NCBI RefSeq assembly: GCF_014200015.1
Contig: NZ_JACHOT010000011.1
Location: forward strand, 1-64,000
DNA from: Aminobacter niigataensis
GTDB lineage: Bacteria > Pseudomonadota > Alphaproteobacteria > Rhizobiales > Rhizobiaceae
Direction: 5' to 3'
DNA length: 64,000 nucleotides
The position numbers and the translations under genes are program-made. Under the pieces are notes generated by a model. It had not been told where the DNA came from and made no database searches. It saw nothing but the letters and a program-made list of their open reading frames with translations. Shown piece after piece: positions 28,917 through 38,361 of this stretch. The stretch's first letter is position 1. Every line of letters begins with the position of its first letter.

Positions 28917-29618
28917 ATGGCTGGCATTGCGCCCCACTGGAACGAGTTTGCCACGCGGGAAGAGCTGGCGGCTTCGCTGGCAAGCGCTGTGGCCGACGCG
29001 TTGCGGGCTGCGATCGGGCGCCGCGGAGAAGCGTTCCTGGCCGTTTCAGGCGGCTCGACGCCTGGCCGCTTCTTTGCCGCACTGTCGAAGGAAGCGCTCG
29101 ACTGGAGCAAGGTAACCGTGACGCTCGTCGACGAGCGCTTCGTGCCCGAGAGTTCGCCGCGTTCGAATGCGGCACTGGCCAAGGCCAGCCTGCTTCAGAA
29201 CGAGGCTTCGGCAGCACGCTTCGCACCGCTGTTCCATGAGGCATCAACGGTCGAAACGAGCGCCGATCTTGCGGATGCGGAAATCCGCACCCTGCCCTGG
29301 CCGCTCGATGCGACGATTTTGGGCATGGGCGGCGACGGCCACACGGCTTCGTTCTTCCCGGATGCGGACGGGCTCGACGCCCTGCTCGATACGGCATCGG
29401 CGCGCATCGTCATGCCGGTTCATGCCGACAGCGCCGGCGAACCCCGGCTGACGCTGACGCTGCCCGCGCTGGTCGGGGCCGGGCTTGTCGTCGTCCACAT
29501 CGAAGGTGCGGAAAAGCGCAACGTCATCGAGGCGGCGCTCGCGTCGGAACCGGCCTTGCCGATCCGCACCGTGCTCGACCGGGGGCCCCGCGCCGCCGAG
29601 ATCTACTGGGCGCCCTGA
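28917..29618 (+). CDS. pgl: 6-phosphogluconolactonase
   Basis: The 233-residue protein has the sugar-isomerase-like fold with AVSGGSTPGRFF near residue 41, VTLVDERFVPESSPRSN near 65 and ILGMGGDGHTASFFPDA near 135. It hydrolyses the lactone made by Zwf to 6-phosphogluconate. It starts five bases after the zwf stop codon and is followed 128 bp later by edd. Length is normal. Confidence 0.96.
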   Translation: MAGIAPHWNEFATREELAASLASAVADALRAAIGRRGEAFLAVSGGSTPGRFFAALSKEALDWSKVTVTLVDERFVPESSPRSNAALAKASLLQNEASAARFAPLFHEASTVETSADLADAEIRTLPWPLDATILGMGGDGHTASFFPDADGLDALLDTASARIVMPVHADSAGEPRLTLTLPALVGAGLVVVHIEGAEKRNVIEAALASEPALPIRTVLDRGPRAAEIYWAP

Positions 29619-29746
29619 GACGGGCGCTCGCGTCACCGGCGTCCGAATAGCGCCGTGGCGCGTTGAACAAGGCATGCCCCCTCACGGACCATGCCGCAGG
29701 CCCGAAGCTCCCCCGGTTCGGGCACCGAGTTGAAAGGACTGAGGTC

Positions 29747-31570
<1,824 letters not shown>

Positions 31571-31580
31571 CCTCAGCTTG

Positions 31581-31606
31581 AAAGTAAGGCAGTTCTGCCT
31601 TACTTT
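31581..31606. promoter_or_regulatory. Long inverted repeat before the toxin-antitoxin pair
   Basis: Arms AAAGTAAGGCAG (31581-31592) and CTGCCTTACTTT (31595-31606) are perfectly complementary with a 2-base centre. It lies 20 bp before the antitoxin start and 10 bp after the edd stop. It is either the autoregulatory operator of the toxin-antitoxin operon or a hairpin ending edd; it lacks a T tract beyond the stem. Confidence 0.65.
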
Positions 31607-31626
31607 CTGGGATCAGGAGCCATGCC

Positions 31627-31881
31627 ATGCAAACGCTGACGGTAACGTCGAAGGGCCAGATCACGGTGAAGAAAGAGGTGCTGAGGCACCTCGGTGTCAA
31701 ACCAGGCGACAAGATCCTTCTGGATCTGGCCCCTGACGGCAACGTCGTGCTCAAGGCAGCGCCGCACGAACGACACGGGATCGAAGCCATATTTGGCATC
31801 TTTCATGATCCCGGCCGCGCACCGGTTTCCGTTGAGGACATGAACAAGGTCATAGCAGACGCCTGGGCCGGCAAGCGGTGA
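31627..31881 (+). CDS. AbrB/MazE-type antitoxin of a VapBC-like pair
   Basis: The 84-residue protein has an N-terminal SpoVT-AbrB swapped-hairpin DNA-binding domain (TLTVTSKGQITVKKEVLRHLGVKPGDKILLDL, about 3-45). The C-terminal tail (RAPVSVEDMNKVIADAWAGKR) would wrap the toxin. CAGGAGC lies eight bases upstream of ATG 31627. It overlaps the toxin start. It should bind the inverted repeat upstream together with the toxin. Confidence 0.9.
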   Translation: MQTLTVTSKGQITVKKEVLRHLGVKPGDKILLDLAPDGNVVLKAAPHERHGIEAIFGIFHDPGRAPVSVEDMNKVIADAWAGKR

Positions 31882-32285
31882 AGGTCGCTGTCGATACCAA
31901 TGTTCTCGCTCGCGCGATGCTGGCGGACGACCCTGGCCAAGCCGAGGTCGCCCAGGCCTTGCTCGCGGAAGCGGACCTAATCGTCATTCCCCTGGTCACT
32001 CTCTGCGAGCTGGTCTGGGTTCTCAGCAGCCTCGGGATAGAGCGAAAAGCGATAGCGCGAGGGATCGAAGACACGCTTAGTTCACGGCATGTCGTCGTCG
32101 ATCACGCCGCAGTGGCTGCCGGCCTTGCTCACTTGCGGGCTGGCGGTGACTTCGCGGATGCAGCCATGGCTTACGAGGGCTACAAAGCTGGCGCCGAGCA
32201 GTTCGCGACATTCGACAGGAAAGCCGCTCGGCTGTTGGCCGCCGAAGGCAAGCCGGTGACCCTGCTCAAAAGCCGGGCGGAATAG
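31878..32285 (+). CDS. PIN-domain toxin (VapC-like RNase)
   Basis: The 135-residue PIN-domain protein has the metal-binding acidic residues in VAVDTNVLAR (Asp6), VTLCELVW, GGDFADAAMAY and FATFDRKAARLL. It starts with GTG overlapping the antitoxin stop (GTGA), so it is translationally coupled. VapC enzymes cleave specific RNAs, often initiator tRNA or rRNA loops, when released from the antitoxin. The target here is unknown. Length and motifs are intact, so it is presumably active. Confidence 0.92.
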   Translation: MKVAVDTNVLARAMLADDPGQAEVAQALLAEADLIVIPLVTLCELVWVLSSLGIERKAIARGIEDTLSSRHVVVDHAAVAAGLAHLRAGGDFADAAMAYEGYKAGAEQFATFDRKAARLLAAEGKPVTLLKSRAE

Positions 32286-32310
32286 CTCTGCAGCGCCCCG
32301 ACCTTCAGCG

Positions 32311-32661
32311 CTACTTCTCCGCCGTGCAGGAGAAGACCGGCGGAGCGTCCTCGCCCTTGGTCAGGTCGTAGAGGTCGGCGCTATTACCCTTGGTCCACCA
32401 GACATATTGCTGGCCAGCGTATTTGGCGCCGCTGCCGCTCAGGACCGTGACAGCCACGACGATCTCGTCGCCCATCGTGAGTACAGCGAGGGAGTTGCTG
32501 CCGGCATTGATGTACTCAGCCTTCACGTCGCGGTCGCCACACTTGTAGCTGGCCGTCTGTCGGTCGACCGCAGCATTGCCGGGCAACTCGAAAGTGACGG
32601 TGGTTGCCGAGGCCGTATCTGCGACTGATGTCAGCACGAGTGCCGCCAGGAACAAACGCAT
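32311..32661 (-). CDS. MliC-family membrane/periplasmic inhibitor of c-type lysozyme
   Basis: The 116-residue precursor has a signal peptide ending near DTASA. The mature domain reads VDRQTASYKCGDRDVKAEYINAGSNSLAVL, then YAGQQYVWWTKGNSADLYD and PPVFSCTAEK. This is the MliC pattern with two conserved cysteines forming a disulfide. No lipobox cysteine follows the signal, so it is probably soluble in the periplasm. It would protect peptidoglycan from host lysozyme. It converges with the toxin gene. Confidence 0.85.
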   Translation of the reverse strand: MRLFLAALVLTSVADTASATTVTFELPGNAAVDRQTASYKCGDRDVKAEYINAGSNSLAVLTMGDEIVVAVTVLSGSGAKYAGQQYVWWTKGNSADLYDLTKGEDAPPVFSCTAEK

Positions 32662-32756
32662 TTCGACCTCCGTTGCCTTCGCTTTTGCGGGAACGATAGC
32701 ACGGCGAAAAGGCCTGCCGAAGCCAAAGCTCCAACAGGCCTTTCTCGCACCGAAGG

Positions 32757-34286
32757 CTATGCGCCGTTTTTTGCCACGTCGGCGAAGAAGCCTTCCGGGC
32801 TCTCGACTTCGATCAGGCGCTTCTTCTCGATCTGCCAGAAACGGTTGCCGACGGCGCGGACGAAGCTGCGGTCGTGCGACACCAGCAGGCAGCTCGCCTC
32901 GTGCTTGAGCAGTTCGTCCTCCAATGCCTCCTGCCCGTCAATGTCGAGGTGGTTGGTCGGCTCGTCGAGCAGGTAGAAGTTCGGATTGGTGAGCCTCAGC
33001 ACCAGCATGCCGAGCCGAGCCTTCTGGCCGCCGGACAAGCGACCGATCGGATTGGCCTGCATCTCGACAGTCATGCCGGCGCCGGCAAGCAAGGTGCGGG
33101 CGCGCTGCTCGCCGAGTTCGAAGCGCCGCGTCAGAACGGCCAGTGGCGCATCGCTGTCCCTGAGATCGGACAGGCCCTGGTCGCCGTAGCCCAGCACCAG
33201 CGAAGGCGTCGCCTTGATGCCGTCCACCGCGACGTCCGGCTGGGCGATGGCGCGCCTCAGCATATTGACCAGCCGCGTCTTGCCGGTGCCGTTGCGGCCG
33301 AGCAGTACGACGCGGTCGCCCTGGCGGATCCACAGCCTGCCAGTCTTAAACAGAACCGTGCCGTCGGGCGTGGTGACAGGCGCATCGTCGAGCGTCACCA
33401 GCACCTTGGCATGCGTGCCGCGATTGGCGAGCTTTATCGCACCGGCCGACCGCTCCAGATGGGCGGGGCGTGCAGCGTCCTCCAACTTGTCCGCCCGCTC
33501 CTTCAGCTGCTTGGTCTTCACCACCAGCAGATCGCTGCCCGAGTTGATGCCGATGTTGTTGAGCTTGGCGGCTTGTCGGCGCAGTTGCTGCGCCGTCTTC
33601 ATATCTTTCTCGAAGCGGCGTGCATCCGACGCGTCGATCTCGTCGAGCGCTTCCCGTGCCCTGGAATAAGGCAGCGAGAACACTTGCGAGTTCTCGGGGC
33701 GCAGGAACAGCGTCCGGTTGGTCACGGCGTCGAGGAAGGCGCGGTCGTGGCTGCAGATCACCACCGGCACATCGCGCGGCAGCGCATTCAGCCAGTTTTC
33801 GAGCTGGGCTATACGAGCGAGGTCCAGGTGATTGGTCGGTTCGTCGAGCAAAAGCATGTCGGGTTCGGTCACCCAGACGCGGGCGAGCATGGCCAGCCGC
33901 TGCCAGCCACCGCTCAGTTGCGACAACGGGCGCTGGCGCATCTCCTCAGGCACATCGAGTTCATCGAGCACGATGTCGACGCGCCAGCTTTCGCTTTCGG
34001 CCTGATCGGCCGGCAGCGCCTGCAGCACCGCCTCGAAGAAGGCCACATCGCGCAGGCTGGCCGGCACGTCCTGCTCGACATGGCCGACGCGCAAGCCGCG
34101 CGCCCGGGTGATATCGCCTGTCGTCGGTTCGAAAGCGCCTGTGATCGAGCGCAGCAGCGTGGACTTGCCGCGGCCGTTGGCAGCGACGATGCCGAGCCGG
34201 TCGCCCGGTTCGATGGAAAGGTTGAGATTGGAAAAGAGCGGAGCACCGAGCGTTACGCCAAGCGACCTCAGATTGATCAAAGCCAT
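32757..34286 (-). CDS. ABC-F family ATPase (ribosome-associated type)
   Basis: The 509-residue protein has two ABC domains without membrane segments. Domain 1 has Walker A GRGKSTLLRS, signature LSGGWQRLAML and LLLDEPTNHLDLA. Domain 2 has GRNGTGKTRLVN, LSGGQKARLGML and LLDEPTNHLDIDG. A charged linker of about 80 residues between them (around 215-300) is the part that reaches the ribosomal centre in ABC-F proteins. Some members protect ribosomes from antibiotics, others aid translation. Start 34286 (MALINLRSLGV) is chosen by family start; the ribosome-binding site is weak. A leader ORF with a strong site and alternative hairpins precedes it, suggesting translational attenuation. Confidence 0.92.
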   Translation of the reverse strand: MALINLRSLGVTLGAPLFSNLNLSIEPGDRLGIVAANGRGKSTLLRSITGAFEPTTGDITRARGLRVGHVEQDVPASLRDVAFFEAVLQALPADQAESESWRVDIVLDELDVPEEMRQRPLSQLSGGWQRLAMLARVWVTEPDMLLLDEPTNHLDLARIAQLENWLNALPRDVPVVICSHDRAFLDAVTNRTLFLRPENSQVFSLPYSRAREALDEIDASDARRFEKDMKTAQQLRRQAAKLNNIGINSGSDLLVVKTKQLKERADKLEDAARPAHLERSAGAIKLANRGTHAKVLVTLDDAPVTTPDGTVLFKTGRLWIRQGDRVVLLGRNGTGKTRLVNMLRRAIAQPDVAVDGIKATPSLVLGYGDQGLSDLRDSDAPLAVLTRRFELGEQRARTLLAGAGMTVEMQANPIGRLSGGQKARLGMLVLRLTNPNFYLLDEPTNHLDIDGQEALEDELLKHEASCLLVSHDRSFVRAVGNRFWQIEKKRLIEVESPEGFFADVAKNGA

Positions 34287-34454
34287 GTTCGTTCTCTGGT
34301 CTGTCCGGACCTTCGCCCGCATCCGATCTTACGAGATGCTTTTGGGGAGCCAAGTCCGGTGAGTTGTCCAGATGCGATCGAGCACAAGGCTCGATGCCGC
34401 ATCACCACTGAGGGCAGACCGGGAGAGAGTTGCGCTTTGGCGCGTCGTCCGAGG
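34287..34454 (-). promoter_or_regulatory. Structured leader RNA before the ABC-F gene
   Basis: On the minus strand a strong hairpin pairs 34371-34383 with 34389-34403 (6+7 bp and a 2-base bulge). Its distal CGCATC arm can instead pair with a later GATGCG nearer the start codon. A GGTCTG just after the leader ORF can pair with CAGACC close to the ABC-F start. No T-tract terminator is seen, so the layout suggests control of translation rather than of transcription. Folding is by eye. Confidence 0.45.
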
Positions 34455-34526
34455 TCAGCCCTGCAAACGCATTTGCAGGGCGTGGACAGGGCCGCGCTGG
34501 CGGTGGAGATAGAAATGCTCGATCAC
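34455..34526 (-). CDS. Putative 23-residue leader peptide upstream of the ABC-F gene
   Basis: A GTG at 34526 is preceded, five bases away, by AAAGGAGGG, a far better ribosome-binding site than that of the ABC-F gene. It encodes MIEHFYLHRQRG followed by PVHALQMRLQG and TGA. The last codons form a perfect 9-bp inverted repeat, CCCTGCAAA at 34459-34467 with TTTGCAGGG at 34472-34480, so a ribosome near the end would melt that hairpin. ABC-F resistance genes are often controlled by drug-stalled leader peptides. The assignment as a leader is inference from position, ribosome-binding site and structure. Confidence 0.5.
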   Translation of the reverse strand: MIEHFYLHRQRGPVHALQMRLQG

Positions 34527-34590
34527 GCAGCCCTCCTTTGTCGTTCGAGTTGCGCCGCTTTCATAGCTGCAATAGCGGCGCGAGACAATG

Positions 34591-36246
34591 CTACTGCACG
34601 GTGAGCTCGGTGCGCTCGCCCGCCTTGACGCTGGCAGAACCTTCCTTCTTGCCGGCATCGCCCAGGTCGGCCTCGACGACATAATCGCCCTCAGGCAGCG
34701 TGGCCTGGTGCTTCTGGTCGTAGGCGTAGCCAAAATCCTTGCGGTTGCCCTGGATGTCCTTCTTGGCCGCGTAGACCCGGATCTCCTTGGCACCCGGAGC
34801 CTCGATCGCCAGCACGCCGGCGCCGAGCACGGCGGTCACGTCGCCCGCCTCGCCGACACGAACGTTGAAGGGCTGTTCGGCCTCGGCCTGGTCCATGCGT
34901 GCAACGACGACATAGTCGCCGGCCGGCAGGTCGAACTTGTTGTCCGGCCCGTAGCCATAAGTGACTTGATCGCGCGTGCCGTCGATCTTCTTCTTCGCCT
35001 TGTAGATTCTGACATCGAGGCCACCGGCGTCGACCTTGTCGCCGCCCTGGGCATAAAGCGCATTGACCACCACGCGGCCGACGCCTGCGACGATGTCCTT
35101 CTCGACGGTCTGACCGGCGGCGAACTGGATCGTCTCATTGGCCTCGCCCTGGCCGATGGTGACCTTCACCTTGGTCTCGCCGGCCGGCAGCACCACCTTG
35201 GTCTCGCCGTAGTAGGTCGCCGGGTGGTCGCCACCGGGGAAGTCAAGGACGACGGCCGCACCGGTGTTGATGTCGCCACCTTCGCTGGGGCGTGGCCTGA
35301 CGATCAGCGTGCCGGCGTTGAGCACAAAGAGCGGTTTGTAGGCCTGGCCCGCTTCGACCTTCAGCGGCTGCTCGACCGCCGCCTCGCCGAGCGTCGCGCG
35401 GATGACGTAGTCGCCGGCTTCCAGCGATCCCTTGTAGTTGCTGTACTCGGTGGTGATACGTTCGCCCTTGGTGCCGTCGGCATTGGCCTTGTAGATTTCC
35501 CAGGCGTTGCCGGCGTCCTTCAGCGGCGCTCCGCCTTCGGCCAGCGTCAGCTCTGGAATGAAATTGAACTCCGGCTTGGCCGGTTCAGGCGCCGGCGCGG
35601 GTTCAGGGGCCGGCGCGGGCGCAGGCTCGGCAACCGTCTGGGCGAGCGCGTCCTCGAGCCCTTTCGCATCGGAAGCCTGGATATACTTGCCGCCGGTGTT
35701 TTCGGCGAGGCAGGCGACCTGCCTGCCCTCCTCCGCCGTCAGGCCGAAGCCGACGACATGGGCGGTGAAATCGACTCCCGACTGCTCAAGCTCCTTGCCC
35801 AGTGCGCAAGGGTCGGCGTTGCAGGTCTCCAGCCCATCGGTGATGAGAATGACGGTTGCCTTGTCCTCGGTGTATCTGAGGTCTTCGGCAGCCTGCTTGA
35901 CCGCGGCAGAAAGCGGCGTCTTGCCCAAGAATTTCATGCTGTCGGCGGCAGCGGTAATGGCAGATGCCGAGCCGGACGCCGGCGGCACCACCAGCTCGAT
36001 GTCGGAACAACTGCCCTTTTCGCGATGGCCATAGGCCATCAGGCCAAGTTCGGTGTCGGCGGGAATGGTGGTGAGCACCGAACGGAGTGCCTGGCGGGCG
36101 ATCTCCAGCTTGGGCTTGCCATCAATCTGGCCCCACATCGAACCCGAGGCGTCGAGCACGATGATGGCACGGTCGGCGGCACTCGCGCCCGCCACTCCCG
36201 CCAGCATGAGGACAGACGTCAGGATGCCTCGTGTGAACGCCTTCAT
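34591..36246 (-). CDS. Exported von Willebrand factor A protein with four tandem C-terminal repeats
   Basis: The 551-residue precursor starts MKAFTRGILTSVLMLAGVAG with a signal peptide ending ASA (about 23). A vWA domain (about 26-205) has an intact metal-dependent adhesion site: DASGS at 32-36, Thr in LGKTPLS and Asp in ILITDGLE. A Pro/Ala/Glu linker (about 206-225) leads to four repeats of roughly 75 residues, most with an LPAGDYVV-like core. They resemble PEGA or carboxypeptidase-regulatory-like beta sandwiches. It is probably a periplasmic or surface protein. GAGGGG precedes ATG 36246. Its partner and function are unknown. Confidence 0.82.
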   Translation of the reverse strand: MKAFTRGILTSVLMLAGVAGASAADRAIIVLDASGSMWGQIDGKPKLEIARQALRSVLTTIPADTELGLMAYGHREKGSCSDIELVVPPASGSASAITAAADSMKFLGKTPLSAAVKQAAEDLRYTEDKATVILITDGLETCNADPCALGKELEQSGVDFTAHVVGFGLTAEEGRQVACLAENTGGKYIQASDAKGLEDALAQTVAEPAPAPAPEPAPAPEPAKPEFNFIPELTLAEGGAPLKDAGNAWEIYKANADGTKGERITTEYSNYKGSLEAGDYVIRATLGEAAVEQPLKVEAGQAYKPLFVLNAGTLIVRPRPSEGGDINTGAAVVLDFPGGDHPATYYGETKVVLPAGETKVKVTIGQGEANETIQFAAGQTVEKDIVAGVGRVVVNALYAQGGDKVDAGGLDVRIYKAKKKIDGTRDQVTYGYGPDNKFDLPAGDYVVVARMDQAEAEQPFNVRVGEAGDVTAVLGAGVLAIEAPGAKEIRVYAAKKDIQGNRKDFGYAYDQKHQATLPEGDYVVEADLGDAGKKEGSASVKAGERTELTVQ

Positions 36247-36322
36247 GCTGCCCCTCGCCGATTCAGACCGTTTGTTCGAGGAAGCTAAACTTGGGGCCTG
36301 CCGCTGACAACCCTGGCAGCGC

Positions 36323-37285
36323 TCAATAGGTGGTCCGGCGCTCTTCGCTCGGCGGGCGGCCGAACTGCAGCCGGTAGCTCTGGGCGAAATAGGAATGCGA
36401 GGTGAAGCCGGTGGCGATCGCCACGTCGAGGATCGGCATGTTGGTCTGGCGCAGCAGCTCGCGGGCACGCTCGAGCCGGAGCCGCATGTAATAGCGGCCG
36501 GGCGTCACATTGAGATGGCGCAGGAACAGCCGCTCGACCTGACGAACCGACAGGCCCGCCGTCTTGGCAAGCTGTACCGCTGACAAGGGTTCGTCGAGAT
36601 TGTCGGCCATCAGCTCGACAATGCGCTTGAGCTTGTCCGACTTGCCGGTGAGGTCGCGTTCGGGGCCGACCCGTTGGCGGTCGCCGGCATTGCGGATGCG
36701 CTCGTGCTGGAACTGGTTGGCGACCTCGTTGGCAAGGTTGGCGCCGAAATCGCGCTTGATGATCTCGAGCATCAGGTCGATCGAGGTGGTGACGCCGGCA
36801 CATGTGTAGCGCTTGCGGTCGATCTCGAAGACGTTGTTGGTGCATTCGATATCGGGAAACTTCTCCATGAAGCCGGCGCGGTTTTCCCAGTGGATGGTGC
36901 AGCGGTAGCCGTCGAGTTGGCCGGCCTCGGCGAGAAGGTAGGAGCCGACCGATAGCGCTCCCAGGGCTGCGCCGCGGCGACCCCATGAACGAAGCGCGCC
37001 GAGCACCTTGCTCTTGCCGGGGAATTCGGTGGAGACGCCGACGCAGACGAACATGATCTCGACCGCCGGGACGTCGGCGACGGAATAATCGACCTTGAGC
37101 GGCAGGCCGTTGGAAGCGATGACCGCTTCGCCATCGGCCGAAACCGTTGTCCAGCCATAGACGTCGCGGCCGAGCAGGCGGTTGGCGGTGCGACATGTGT
37201 CGATCGCGGCAACCAGCGAGAACATCGAGAACTTGTCGACGAGCAGGAAAGCGAACTGGCGGCCTTCGGGATGAGGTTCTGACAT
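36323..37285 (-). CDS. GlxA-family transcriptional regulator (DJ-1/PfpI domain plus AraC DNA-binding domain)
   Basis: The 320-residue protein has an N-terminal class-I-amidotransferase-like domain (about 8-190) with GALSVGSYLLAEAG at the elbow, where the usual cysteine position is Ser/Val. The AraC-type double helix-turn-helix spans about 215-315 (LSAVQLAKTAGLSVRQVERLFLRHLNVTPGRYYMRLRLERARELL and FTSHSYFAQSYRLQFGRPPSEERR). Relatives control choline, carnitine or arginine catabolism. The effector is not evident here, since the neighbours are folD and the vWA gene. Confidence 0.88.
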   Translation of the reverse strand: MSEPHPEGRQFAFLLVDKFSMFSLVAAIDTCRTANRLLGRDVYGWTTVSADGEAVIASNGLPLKVDYSVADVPAVEIMFVCVGVSTEFPGKSKVLGALRSWGRRGAALGALSVGSYLLAEAGQLDGYRCTIHWENRAGFMEKFPDIECTNNVFEIDRKRYTCAGVTTSIDLMLEIIKRDFGANLANEVANQFQHERIRNAGDRQRVGPERDLTGKSDKLKRIVELMADNLDEPLSAVQLAKTAGLSVRQVERLFLRHLNVTPGRYYMRLRLERARELLRQTNMPILDVAIATGFTSHSYFAQSYRLQFGRPPSEERRTTY

Positions 37286-37352
37286 GACGGCCAGGCCTAC
37301 AGATTACGCCGACTTGGAAGCGGCGCCGCGATCAACAACGCCGCCCGCATTT

Positions 37353-38255
37353 TCAAAGGCCCTTGTATTCGAGGCCGGCGTGGCGATGGGCCGACACCAG
37401 CGTGTTGGCCATCAGCATGGCAATGGTCATTGGACCGACGCCGCCCGGCACCGGCGTTATGGCGCCGGCAACCTTTGCCGCGGAAGCGAACTCGACGTCG
37501 CCGACGAGGCGCGACTTGCCGTCGCCCTTGTCGGGCGCCGGTATGCGATTGATGCCGACATCGATGACGGTGGCGCCCGGCTTGACCCAATCGCCCTTGA
37601 CCATCTCCGGCCTGCCGACGGCTGCAACCAGGATGTCTGCCGTGCGGCAGAGCGCCGGCAAGTCCTTGGTGCGGCTGTGGGCGATGGTGACGGTGGCGTT
37701 GGCCGCGAGCAGAAGATGGGCCATCGGCTTGCCGACGATATTGGAGCGGCCGACGACGACGGCGCTGAGGCCCGAAAGATCCTTGCCGTGCTTGCGCTCG
37801 ATCAGCAGCATCGAGCCAAACGGCGTGCACGGCACGAGCGCAGTGTCGACCTCGCCGGTGGCAAGCTTGCCGACATTGATGAAATGGAAGCCGTCGACAT
37901 CCTTGTCGGGCGCAATGGTCTGGATGATCTTGCCGGCGTCGATATGGGCCGGCAGCGGCAGCTGAACGAGGATGCCGTGGATCGAAGGATCGACATTCAG
38001 CTTTTCGACCAGCGCGACCACATCGGCCTCGGACGTTTCGGCAGCGAGCGTGTGCTGGACCGACAGGAAGCCGCACTCCTTGGCGGTACGCGACTTGTTG
38101 GCGACATAGACCTGGCTTGCCGGATCCTCGCCGACAATGACCACGGCCAGGCCAGGTTTGACGCCATGCGCGGCAAGCGCCGCCGCTGATTTCTTGACGC
38201 CTTCGACGACCTCTGCCGCGACAATCTTTCCGTCAATGATCTCAGCCATGTTCAC
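37353..38255 (-). CDS. folD: Bifunctional methylene-THF dehydrogenase/methenyl-THF cyclohydrolase
   Basis: The 300-residue protein shows [14 protein letters not shown] with the catalytic lysine in the YVxxK motif, [14 protein letters not shown], the NADP site [31 protein letters not shown], and the C-terminal [18 protein letters not shown]. It interconverts folate one-carbon units in the cytoplasm. It may start at 38255 or two codons later (MAEIIDG). It stands alone between the GlxA-type regulator and the polysaccharide locus. Confidence 0.97.
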   Translation of the reverse strand: MNMAEIIDGKIVAAEVVEGVKKSAAALAAHGVKPGLAVVIVGEDPASQVYVANKSRTAKECGFLSVQHTLAAETSEADVVALVEKLNVDPSIHGILVQLPLPAHIDAGKIIQTIAPDKDVDGFHFINVGKLATGEVDTALVPCTPFGSMLLIERKHGKDLSGLSAVVVGRSNIVGKPMAHLLLAANATVTIAHSRTKDLPALCRTADILVAAVGRPEMVKGDWVKPGATVIDVGINRIPAPDKGDGKSRLVGDVEFASAAKVAGAITPVPGGVGPMTIAMLMANTLVSAHRHAGLEYKGL

Positions 38256-38361
38256 TCCCTATGCAGGCACTGCTGGCGCGGCATTGTCATCAAAATTTCG
38301 ACCCGCAACCCCGCCATTGCGGCGTCCGGTGCCGTAAACTCGAAACCGCAGTGCGGAATAT

